Positions 16,116 through 22,940 of a stretch of 47,252 nucleotides of DNA are shown here, piece after piece. The DNA is from Hyphomicrobiaceae bacterium (GTDB lineage: Bacteria > Pseudomonadota > Alphaproteobacteria > Rhizobiales > Ancalomicrobiaceae). Made by a program: the position numbers and the translations under genes. The number at the start of each line of letters is the position of its first letter. Position 1 is the stretch's first letter. Location: the NCBI GenBank assembly GCA_016793065.1, contig JAEULV010000072.1, positions 1 through 47,252 on the forward strand, given 5' to 3'. The notes beneath the pieces are model-generated. The model was given only the letters and a program-made list of their open reading frames with translations. It had not been told where the DNA came from and did no database searches.

Positions 16116-16829
16116 TCAACTCCGTTCGTCGATCTGACGCGACAGGATCGCCGAGAACTCGTCGGCGAAGCCTTCCATCCGCGCCCCCAGCGCCGAGGCG
16201 TCGGAAATCAGCTTGTTGTAGGCCATCACCGCCGGGATCGCCGCGACAAGGCCGACGGCGGTGGCGAACAGCGCCTCCGCGATGGCCGGCGCCACGACGA
16301 CGAGGCTGGTATTCTTCGAGGCGGCGATCGCCAGGAACGCCGACATGATGCCCCAGACAGTGCCGAACAGCCCGATGAACGGCCCCGACGAACCGACCGT
16401 CGCCAGCACCAGCAATTGCGACTGGAACCGCTCGGTCTCGCGGGCGATGGTCACGTCCATCACCTTGTCGAGGCGCTCGCGCAGCGAGCCGACGGCGGCG
16501 CGACCGCCCTCGTGCGAGCGCTTCCACTCGCGCATGGCGGCGACGAACAGCGCCGAAAGCCCGGTATTGTTGCGGCTCTGCAGCGAGCGATAGAGATCTT
16601 CCAGCGACTGCCCCGACCAGAACACCTGCTCGAACCGCTCCATCTGGGTGCGGGCGCGGCGATAGGTGACGATCTTGTCGACGATGATCGCCCAGCACCA
16701 CACCGAGGCGCCGAGAAGCCCGATCATCACAAGCTTGACGACGATATGGGCGTGCATGAACAGCGACCAGATCGACATGTCGACAGCGGGGGTGGTCATC
16801 ACAGCCTGGGTGACTTCGACGCCGTTCAT
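16116..16829 (-). CDS. tolQ: Tol-Pal system stator protein TolQ (MotA/TolQ/ExbB family)
   Basis: 237 residues with three transmembrane helices, at about 25-48, 139-162 and 171-196. The conserved MotA/ExbB block is clear: GPFIGLFGTVWGIMSAF followed by the Ala-rich IAEALFATAVGLVAAIPAV, containing the pore-lining Thr and Pro residues. Five TolQ subunits surround TolR and TolA helices to form a proton-driven motor in the inner membrane. The ATG at 16829 is preceded by GAGGAC and leaves a 20-residue periplasmic N-terminus, which is normal. The gene is the first of tolQRAB in this window: 582 bases, including a MITE-like element, separate it from ybgC. It therefore needs its own promoter, unlike the tight ybgC-tolQ spacing in most relatives. 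Confidence 0.96.
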   Translation of the reverse strand: MNGVEVTQAVMTTPAVDMSIWSLFMHAHIVVKLVMIGLLGASVWCWAIIVDKIVTYRRARTQMERFEQVFWSGQSLEDLYRSLQSRNNTGLSALFVAAMREWKRSHEGGRAAVGSLRERLDKVMDVTIARETERFQSQLLVLATVGSSGPFIGLFGTVWGIMSAFLAIAASKNTSLVVVAPAIAEALFATAVGLVAAIPAVMAYNKLISDASALGARMEGFADEFSAILSRQIDERS

Positions 16830-17251
16830 AAAAACAGTCCTCTCGGCCTCGGAATCCGAACGGGCTCGGATCGGGGTCGGCAGCTAGCGCTCTGATAGCG
16901 AGAAACCAAAGGTCGCCTGCGTCACGGCATCAACGTCCCTTTTGATCCCGTCGCGACATCTGGCTAAGTGCCCGCTAAATGTGTCGAAACGTGGACGCGG
17001 TCGCCCGCGCCTCGTATCACAAGCCATTGTTAGCGTTAAAGAAGCGTTACGTGCGTGCACTGCGGCAAGCGTCGCACCGCATGCCCCGGCCGCGCATCCG
17101 GCGCAGCGCGCCGATTAACGCCTTGCGTCTGCGTCGGAAAAGCCGCCGGGCGGAATCGCGCCCCGGGCTGTCGCCGCCCGCGCATGGCAGCCGCCACGGG
17201 ATGACGGGTCGGCGGCCGAGCCCGGTACCGGAAACCCGCCGGCACGGCTTA
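16830..17251. other. Intergenic region between tolQ and the MITE-like element
   Basis: About 420 bases without a gene I can support. The part nearest tolQ (16880-17050) is less GC-rich and should hold the tolQRAB promoter; I cannot name its -35 and -10 boxes with confidence. The rest, 17050-17248, is GC-rich and featureless. The last three bases (TTA, 17249-17251) are the left target-site duplication of the element that follows. Confidence 0.5.
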
Positions 17252-17411
17252 GAGCCTGTCTCAAAAGGTCGGACGGGTCGGCTCGACGGGTCTTTTCCCC
17301 TCCCGCCGCGTCGAAGATCTCGCCGATATCTCGATATCGGCGTCGACCTTCTCCTTGCAGGCGGGAAAAATCCTCCGGCGATCCTCCGCCGCCGACTTTC
17401 GAGCCAGGCTC
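17252..17411. mobile_element. 160-bp MITE-like palindromic element flanked by TTA duplications
   Basis: The left end GAGCCTGTCTCAAAAGGTCG and the inverted right end GAGCCTGGCTCGAAAGTCGG form imperfect terminal repeats of about 22 bp. Both ends are flanked by TTA (17249-17251 and 17412-17414), which looks like a target-site duplication. A perfect 9-bp inverted repeat CGCCGATAT/ATATCGGCG (17321-17342) is centred exactly on the middle of the element, and a stretch between the end and middle (GTCTTTTCCC against GATTTTTCCC) also pairs, so the whole unit can fold into one long hairpin. There is no coding capacity. GAGCCTG ends with a TNA target recall IS5-superfamily elements of the IS1031/IS427 type; that assignment is from memory. 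The right TTA is the ybgC stop codon read on the minus strand. Confidence 0.75.
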
Positions 17412-17831
17412 TTAGATCTCGAAGATGTGGCGCAGTGCATCGGGGATTCGTTTGGCCTTGCCGGTGGCGCCGATGCCGACGACGGTGACATGCGCCTTCG
17501 CCAGCAGTTCGTCGCCGCGCCAGATGCCCTGTTCCAGCTCGACCCGCGCGCCGCCAATCTCCACCGGCTTGGTCGTCACCTCCAGAAGGTCGTCGAGCTT
17601 GGCCGGCTTGAGGAAGTCGAGCTCCATGTGGCGCACCGCGAACAGGATGACGTCGGCCGGCGCCGCATTGGCGAGGCTGCGCTGGCTGATGCCCTTGGCG
17701 CGCAGATACTCGGTGCGGCCGCGTTCCATGAACCGCACATAGGAGGCGTGATAGACGATCGCGCCGGCGTCGGTGTCCTCGTAATAGACGCGCACGGCCA
17801 TGCGATGGGTCTTGTCGACGATCTGGTCCAA
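17412..17831 (-). CDS. ybgC: Tol-Pal associated acyl-CoA thioesterase YbgC
   Basis: A hotdog-fold thioesterase of about 139 residues that hydrolyses short or medium acyl-CoA, or acts on acyl carrier protein. It usually accompanies the tol genes. The signature RVYYEDTDAGAIVYHASYVR contains the catalytic Asp and the His of the family, followed by MERGRTEYLR. The open frame reaches back to a TTG at 17882 with no support. The TTG at 17831 has GAGGAG 8 bases upstream and gives the typical 10 to 12 residues before the signature, so I use it; an ATG at 17801 is the conservative alternative. The stop codon coincides with the target duplication of the adjacent MITE-like element, so the last residues FEI appear to be the native end. 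Separated from tolQ by that element. Confidence 0.9.
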   Translation of the reverse strand: MDQIVDKTHRMAVRVYYEDTDAGAIVYHASYVRFMERGRTEYLRAKGISQRSLANAAPADVILFAVRHMELDFLKPAKLDDLLEVTTKPVEIGGARVELEQGIWRGDELLAKAHVTVVGIGATGKAKRIPDALRHIFEI

Positions 17832-17879
17832 GGCTCGCTCTCCTCGCCACGTCGCCGGCAGCGCGACGCGTCCACCATG

Positions 17880-17900
17880 CAATGCTGCATCGCAGCATTG
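17880..17900. promoter_or_regulatory. Inverted repeat CAATGCTGC-ATC-GCAGCATTG upstream of ybgC
   Basis: Perfect 9-bp arms with a 3-base spacer lie 49 bases upstream of the ybgC start and 152 bases upstream of the divergent transglutaminase-like gene. The core CTGC-N3-GCAG equals the published consensus for the polyhydroxybutyrate regulator PhaR/PhbF. No polyhydroxyalkanoate gene is in the window, so use by that regulator is a guess; a site for some dimeric regulator is likely. Confidence 0.45.
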
Positions 17901-18051
17901 GAGGCAAGCGCTAATTTCGCCGGCAAACGGCCCACCCCGCCGCCCGCAACGGGCCGCCGCGCCCTCTATGCCCGGGCGACCGACACGCGACTGTCATGTG
18001 ACACCGCTATCGCAGAAGACAGTTTTACACTTGCAAGGCAGGATCCGGGCA

Positions 18052-18891
18052 ATGGCGGCGATCTCTCGGGTGGAACTCACCACGAACGACCCGGTTTCAG
18101 CGACTTCGGATCTGATTTTCGCCTTCCCGCCCGATACGCCCGAGCAGCGGCTTCTCGACATCGACGTCGACGGCGCCCGCCTGACCGAGGTCGTCCAGGC
18201 CCGCGACAGCGGCCAATGCGCGCTTCGCCTCACCGTCGAGGCCGGCGTCCGCCCGACCGTGCGGTTTTCCCTCGCCGATCGCGGTCCGGGATTTGCGCCG
18301 TGGATGTTCGCATCGCGCGGGGCTCACCATGAGGAACCCTCGCGTGAACTCATCCGGTTGATCGGCGATGTGGTCGGCCGCGCCGAAACGGCGGCCGAAC
18401 GGGTCGAGTGCATCGTGCGCCATGTCGAGGAACGCTTTACCTATGGCCACCGCGATGTCGGCCTCGGCGACGATACCGAGCAGATGCCGGCGCTTGCCTG
18501 CGACACCCATCTCGGCACCTGCATCGACACCCACAGCTACGCCGTCGCCGCCATGCGCGCCGCCGGCATCGATTCCGCCTATGTCAGCGGCGTCTTCTTC
18601 GCCGAGGGGCAGGCCGAGAACGCGCCCGGCCATTGCTGGTTCGTCATCCGCGCCGCCGGCGCGCCGCACCACTGGGACATTTCCCACCACCTGAAGCACG
18701 GGCTCGGCGCCACGACCCCGGCCTACAACCCCCTGCCCGGCCATCGCTACGCCCTCGCCATCGGCCGCGATCTGGTGTTCGACACCCACGGCGGCCCGGT
18801 CGAGTTCTCGCGCCTCTGCGGTTTCTGCCGGTTCAGCGGCCCCGATCGCGGCGAAACGCTGCCGACCCTCGCCCGCTTGCTCGACGCCTGA
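18052..18891 (+). CDS. Transglutaminase-like (cysteine peptidase fold) protein
   Basis: A 279-residue soluble protein with no signal peptide. The N-terminal half is a beta-rich transglutaminase N-type domain, followed by the papain-like core. The catalytic triad is visible: Cys in HLGTCIDTHSYAVAAMR, His in NAPGHCWFV and Asp in HHWDISHH. In this family it may act as a peptidase or amidase; no substrate is known and I cannot give one. The long frame begins at 17800, antisense to ybgC, but the ATG at 18052 has AGGAT upstream and starts at the first conserved strand. It lies between ybgC and ruvB, which are usually neighbours in rhizobia, and in the opposite orientation, so it looks inserted there. 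The convergent ruvB gene ends 38 bases downstream. Confidence 0.85.
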   Translation: MAAISRVELTTNDPVSATSDLIFAFPPDTPEQRLLDIDVDGARLTEVVQARDSGQCALRLTVEAGVRPTVRFSLADRGPGFAPWMFASRGAHHEEPSRELIRLIGDVVGRAETAAERVECIVRHVEERFTYGHRDVGLGDDTEQMPALACDTHLGTCIDTHSYAVAAMRAAGIDSAYVSGVFFAEGQAENAPGHCWFVIRAAGAPHHWDISHHLKHGLGATTPAYNPLPGHRYALAIGRDLVFDTHGGPVEFSRLCGFCRFSGPDRGETLPTLARLLDA

Positions 18892-18929
18892 GCATTTAGG
18901 CGACATCTCGGCGCCGCCGAAGCCTTGTT

Positions 18930-19973
18930 TCAACTCGCGTCGTCCGCGTCGAACAGGCCGAATTGAAGGCCCGGCGTCGTCGGGGCCTCAAGGCCGAGGT
19001 GGCGGAAGGCGTGCGGCGTCAGCACCCGGCCGCGCGGCGTGCGCTGCAGGAAACCCTGCTGGATCAGGTAGGGCTCGACGATCTCCTCGATGGCGTCGCG
19101 CGGCTCCGACAGCGCGGCGGCGATCGTCTCGATGCCGACCGGCCCGCCGCCGAACGACACCGCCACCGTCGTGAGAAAGCGCCGGTCGAGCTGGTCGAGG
19201 CCGGCGTGGTCGACGTCGAGCCGCAGCAGCGCGTTGTCGGCGGTATCGCGATCGATCGCCTGCTTGCCGGCATAGAGCGCGAAGTCGCGCACCCGCCGCA
19301 ACAGCCGGCCGGCGATGCGCGGCGTGCCGCGCGCCCGGCGGGCGATCTCGTTCGCCCCTTCCGGCGTCATGCCGATGCCCATGATGCGGGCGCCGCGGGT
19401 GACGATATATTCGAGTTCGTCGACGGTGTAGAAATTCAGCCGGATCGGAATGCCGAACCGGTCGCGCAGCGGTGTGGTCAACAGCCCGAGCCGGGTGGTG
19501 GCGCCGACAAGCGTGAACTTCGCCAGGTCGATCCGAACCGAGCGCGCCGCCGGCCCCTCGCCGATGATCAGATCGAGCTGGTAGTCCTCCATCGCCGGAT
19601 AGAGGATCTCCTCCACCGCCGGGCTCATGCGGTGGATTTCGTCGATGAACAGGACGTCGCGCTCGTCGAGATTGGTGAGCAGCGCGGCGAGATCCCCGGC
19701 CTTGGCGATCACAGGCCCGGATGTGGCGCGGAAATTGACGCCAAGCTCCTTGGCGACAATCTGCGCCAGTGTCGTCTTGCCCAGGCCAGGCGGACCGACG
19801 AACAGCACATGGTCAAGCGCCTCGCGCCGGTGCTTGGCCGCCTCGATGAACACCTTCATGTTCTCGCGCGCCGTCTGCTGCCCGACAAAATCCGCCAGCG
19901 TCTGCGGCCGCAACGTCGAATCATGGTCGTCGTCGCGCTTTTCCGGCGTGAGAAGTTGGTTCGGCTTGGCCAT
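18930..19973 (-). CDS. ruvB: Holliday junction branch migration helicase RuvB
   Basis: A 347-residue AAA+ motor that, with RuvA, moves Holliday junctions. In order: a short N-terminus ending LTPEKR, Walker A GPPGLGKT, the RuvB beta-hairpin area, Walker B LFIDEIHR, sensor I VGATTR, arginine finger region [11 protein letters not shown], sensor [15 protein letters not shown], and a C-terminal winged helix ending in [11 protein letters not shown]. The longest frame starts at 20075, but the Met at 19973 gives the usual RuvB N-terminus and has AGGA 6 bases upstream. The gene stands alone; ruvC and ruvA, normally directly upstream, are absent. An AlaAspAspAlaSer tail after a Pro/Gly linker extends slightly past the family core. 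Confidence 0.97.
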   Translation of the reverse strand: MAKPNQLLTPEKRDDDHDSTLRPQTLADFVGQQTARENMKVFIEAAKHRREALDHVLFVGPPGLGKTTLAQIVAKELGVNFRATSGPVIAKAGDLAALLTNLDERDVLFIDEIHRMSPAVEEILYPAMEDYQLDLIIGEGPAARSVRIDLAKFTLVGATTRLGLLTTPLRDRFGIPIRLNFYTVDELEYIVTRGARIMGIGMTPEGANEIARRARGTPRIAGRLLRRVRDFALYAGKQAIDRDTADNALLRLDVDHAGLDQLDRRFLTTVAVSFGGGPVGIETIAAALSEPRDAIEEIVEPYLIQQGFLQRTPRGRVLTPHAFRHLGLEAPTTPGLQFGLFDADDAS

Positions 19974-20291
19974 GTTCGGTCCTGCTACGGCGCGCGGGTG
20001 GCGGACGGACAGCAACCGGGCCCGGTCGTCTGAATCGGTCCGCCGCTTCGCGACGCGGGTTTCTTCTCGCATCAATGCGCGGCGAAGTCACGCACGCCCC
20101 CTCGCTTGCCGCCGCCGCCAGGGCTGCGACAAACCGGTGCCGCCCCCTGCCCTGTCATCGCGGTGTCATCGAACCGCGATTGCGCTTTGCCGAGGGAATT
20201 GGCAACGGCGCCGCGCTTTTGCCTTGCATCGAGCCTCCGGCTTGGCCAGTGTCGTCCGCCGAGGAGCCCGTTGGTCTGGAGGTCTGCACTC
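19974..20291. other. Divergent intergenic region ruvB / PfkB kinase with an 8-bp inverted repeat
   Basis: 318 bases between divergent starts. The only clear structure is a perfect inverted repeat ATCGCGGT/ACCGCGAT at 20157-20180 with an 8-base loop, which could be an operator for either gene. GGAGG at 20278 is the ribosome binding site of the kinase gene. I see no convincing -35/-10 pair and no small gene. Confidence 0.45.
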
Positions 20292-21197
20292 GTGGAAGCA
20301 TTGTTCATCGGCCAGAGTTACATCGACGTCACCTTCCTCGCCGACCAATTGCCGACCGGCGACGAGAAGCTGGTCGCCAGGGACTATGCCGTCAGCTTCG
20401 GCGGCAACGCGGTTTCCGCCGCCTTCGCCTGCGCCAAGCTCGGCGTCGCGCCCGACCTGCTGTGCTCGATCGCCGACGACTGGCTCGGCCACATGTTCCT
20501 CGACATGGCCCAGCGCTACAAGATGACCGTCCACGGCTGGCGCACCAAGGAATCGTCGCTGTCGTTCATCATGCCGAAGGATGGCAAGCGCGCCATCATC
20601 CGCTGCCGCGACGATCACTACCAGCACCATTTCCCGCTGCTCGATCTCGACGGCTGCCGCGCCCTGCATGTCGACGGCCATCTGGCGCCCGCCGCCCTCC
20701 ACTATGCCAAGGAATGCCGGCAACGCGGCATCCTCACCTCGCTTGACGGCGGCGCCCTGCGCCCGGGGTTGCTTGATCTGATCGCCTATATCGACGTCGC
20801 CGTCGTCTCCGAGCTGCTCTGCGCCCAGATGAACCTCGATCCCGCCGGCATGCTCGCCTATCTGCGTTCGCGCGGCTGCCGGGTCGGCGCGGTCACCCTC
20901 GGCGAACACGGCATCCACTGGTACGCCAACGGCTCGGCCGACCAGCACACCCCGGCGCTCAGCGTGCCGAAGGCCGAGGTCATCGACACCAACGGCGCCG
21001 GCGACATCTTCCACGGCGCCTATCTCGCCTCCTGGCTCACCGCCGACGAGGCCCATCGCGAGGACTGGCGCCAGCATTTCACCTTCGCCCGCGCCGCCTC
21101 GGCCCATTCGGTGCGCCATCTCGGCATCGAGGCCAGCCTGCCAAGCCGGATGGACGTCGAGGAGGCCAACGCCATCTGGCACGAAGCCGCCGAATGA
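20292..21197 (+). CDS. PfkB-family carbohydrate/nucleoside kinase
   Basis: A 301-residue ribokinase-superfamily enzyme that phosphorylates a hydroxymethyl group of a sugar, sugar acid or nucleoside with ATP. The early GG motif is SFGGNAVSAAFACAKLG, and the C-terminal signature with the catalytic Asp is IDTNGAGDIFHGAY. Between them a lid with an Asp/His/Tyr-rich loop (RDDHYQHHF) should contact substrate and is unusual, but does not identify it. The GTG at 20292 is taken as the start: GGAGG lies 9 bases upstream and VEALFIGQSYIDV is the normal first strand. The longer frame back to 20106 reads through non-conserved sequence. No sugar transport or regulator gene adjoins it, so the substrate remains unknown. 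Confidence 0.88.
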   Translation: MEALFIGQSYIDVTFLADQLPTGDEKLVARDYAVSFGGNAVSAAFACAKLGVAPDLLCSIADDWLGHMFLDMAQRYKMTVHGWRTKESSLSFIMPKDGKRAIIRCRDDHYQHHFPLLDLDGCRALHVDGHLAPAALHYAKECRQRGILTSLDGGALRPGLLDLIAYIDVAVVSELLCAQMNLDPAGMLAYLRSRGCRVGAVTLGEHGIHWYANGSADQHTPALSVPKAEVIDTNGAGDIFHGAYLASWLTADEAHREDWRQHFTFARAASAHSVRHLGIEASLPSRMDVEEANAIWHEAAE

Positions 21198-21263
21198 GCA
21201 TCGCCGGCGCCGACGCGAAATACCGGCGTTGGCATTTCATTTGCCGCGATTTGAACGATTTTT

Positions 21264-21284
21264 CGTGAGGTCATGAACCTCGCG
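21264..21284. repeat. Inverted repeat with an 8-bp stem after the PfkB gene
   Basis: Arms CGTGAGGT and ACCTCGCG (one G-T pair) enclose CATGA. No T-run follows on the plus strand. It may be an operator or a weak terminator between the kinase gene and the secreted protein gene. Confidence 0.3.
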
Positions 21285-21409
21285 GCCATGCCGTGATACC
21301 AACCGGCAACGACCGGAAGCGGACTTCGCCGTCCGCATCCGTTTTCGCGCGTCGCCCAAAGCCGGGCCAGCCGACATCGCCTCATCCGTTTTCAACGAGA
21401 GACCGCTTC

Positions 21410-22600
21410 ATGCCGACGTTCACCGCCTCCCCTCGCCGCCCGCTCGCCATCGCCGCCACCCTTGCCGCCGTGCTCTGGTCGTCATCGGCCCTCGCCGGCC
21501 CGCGCGAGGATTTCATGGCGGCGCTTGAGGCCTCCTGGAAGGCGGTCGGCGCGACCGACATCAAGTTCGGCGCCGTTTCCGGCACCGACAGCCGTTTCGT
21601 CATCGCCGACATGACGGTGAAGATGACCATCGGCGACGAGGCCGTCACGCTGACCAGCGGCCCGACCACCCTGGTCGATGCCAAGTCAGCCGCCGACCAG
21701 TCCTACACCGTCGGCGAATTGACCGGCACCGACCTGGTCATGACCTCGGCCGACGGCAAGGTCTCGCTTGCCGGCTTCACCGTCACCAACTACGGCTCGC
21801 CGGCGCCGGCGGCGCTGAAGGAAATGTACGAAAAGACCAAGTCGGTGAAGGCGCGCTACGACAGCATCACCGCCAACGGCATCGCCATTGTCGAGACCGA
21901 CGACGGCAAGACCGCGTCGATCGAATCGCTGCAGTTCAAGGCCGGCGACTGGAAGGACTACCTGCCGCGCATCGGCAGCGGCTCGATCAAGGGCGTCACC
22001 CCGCCGCTGGACGAAGCCGGCCGCAAGGAATTGGGCGCCTATGGCTACAATGCCCTGGTCTTCGACGTTGACGGCAGCGGCAAGTGGGACGACGTCGCCG
22101 GCACCATCGCCGTCGATCGCCTCGATGTGAACTTCCGCGACATGGCGGCGCTGAAGCTGAACTTCACCGTCGAGGGCGTTACCGCCGCCGTCTACGAGGA
22201 GATGTCCCGGTTGGGCGAGGCCGCCGACGACGCCGCCAAGGCCCGGCAGATGGAATTGCTGCAGAACCTTTCGGTGCGTGGCGCCCAGGTGCGGCTGGAA
22301 AACAACTCCATCGTCCAGAAGGTGATCGACAAGCAGGCCAAGGACGCCGGCATGCCGAGCAAGGACTTCGTCCAGACCATGACGCTGACCCTGCCGGTGA
22401 TGCTCGCCAGCCTGAAGAACAAGGCGTTCGAGAAGGAAATCGCCGTCGCGGTCAAGACATTCCTCGCCGATCCCAAGGCGCTGACCATCCGGCTCACGCC
22501 GAAGGCCCCGGTGAGCTTTGCCCAGATCGTCGGCTCGGCGATGATGGCGCCGAACACCCTGCCGGGCATGCTTTCCGCCTCGGTCAAGGCCAACGACTGA
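21410..22600 (+). CDS. Secreted protein of unknown function
   Basis: I do not recognise a family. The 396-residue product has a clear signal peptide: basic residues RRP, hydrophobic LAIAATLAAVLWSSS, and cleavage after ALA near residue 29. The mature part has no cysteines and no further membrane segment. Its first 200 residues look beta-rich with repeated Thr/Asp/Gly turns (for example TLTSGPTTLVDA); the last third is helical with Met/Lys-rich helices. The whole composition is that of a periplasmic binding or chaperone-like protein, but no active site is visible. The ATG at 21410 is chosen because it begins the signal peptide, although its Shine-Dalgarno match (GAGAG) is weak. A strong intrinsic terminator follows directly, so it is a single-gene unit. 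Confidence 0.7.
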   Translation: MPTFTASPRRPLAIAATLAAVLWSSSALAGPREDFMAALEASWKAVGATDIKFGAVSGTDSRFVIADMTVKMTIGDEAVTLTSGPTTLVDAKSAADQSYTVGELTGTDLVMTSADGKVSLAGFTVTNYGSPAPAALKEMYEKTKSVKARYDSITANGIAIVETDDGKTASIESLQFKAGDWKDYLPRIGSGSIKGVTPPLDEAGRKELGAYGYNALVFDVDGSGKWDDVAGTIAVDRLDVNFRDMAALKLNFTVEGVTAAVYEEMSRLGEAADDAAKARQMELLQNLSVRGAQVRLENNSIVQKVIDKQAKDAGMPSKDFVQTMTLTLPVMLASLKNKAFEKEIAVAVKTFLADPKALTIRLTPKAPVSFAQIVGSAMMAPNTLPGMLSASVKAND

Positions 22601-22615
22601 TCCGCGTTCGACCCT

Positions 22616-22656
22616 CGCCCGCCGGCGCCTCACGGCAGCCGGCGGGCGCGGTTTTT
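22616..22656 (+). terminator. Strong intrinsic terminator after the secreted protein gene
   Basis: Perfect 11-bp arms CGCCCGCCGGC/GCCGGCGGGCG (22616-22626 and 22638-22648) with an 11-base loop, followed by five T residues at 22652-22656. It begins 16 bases after the stop codon. Confidence 0.85.
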
Positions 22657-22783
22657 GGCACCAAGCCCGGCGCGACCCGCCGGTTTTGCCGGGATTGCAT
22701 CCCGATCGCGAAACAATCATCCACATCCCGCCGCATTTTTGCCGATATCCGGGCGCACCCGAGGCGGTCCGGACGCTTGCCTA

Positions 22784-22812
22784 TTTACCGGGGATTCACC
22801 CTCGCGTATGGT
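22784..22812 (+). promoter_or_regulatory. Candidate promoter for the M15-like peptidase gene
   Basis: TTTACC and TATGGT are separated by exactly 17 bases, about 130 bases before the ATG at 22941. Each box matches the sigma-70 consensus at four of six positions. Between the upstream terminator and the gene (22657-22940) I see nothing else. Confidence 0.3.
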
Positions 22813-22940
22813 CCCGCCCGGATCGCCGACCCGGTGTCAACGCCTCGATGCATGAGCGCGGACACGCCGGCTGGCGATTTCGCCGCCCAGACGGGATCAA
22901 CCCGCCGGGCGAGAGGAAGCGGCCCGGAGTTCGGGGAAGC

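Noticed and set aside
14033..16348. Plus-strand frame with Leu/Gly/Arg repeats opposite tolA
   Set aside because: It is the complement of the TolA repeat and Pro-rich rod, not a separate repeat protein.
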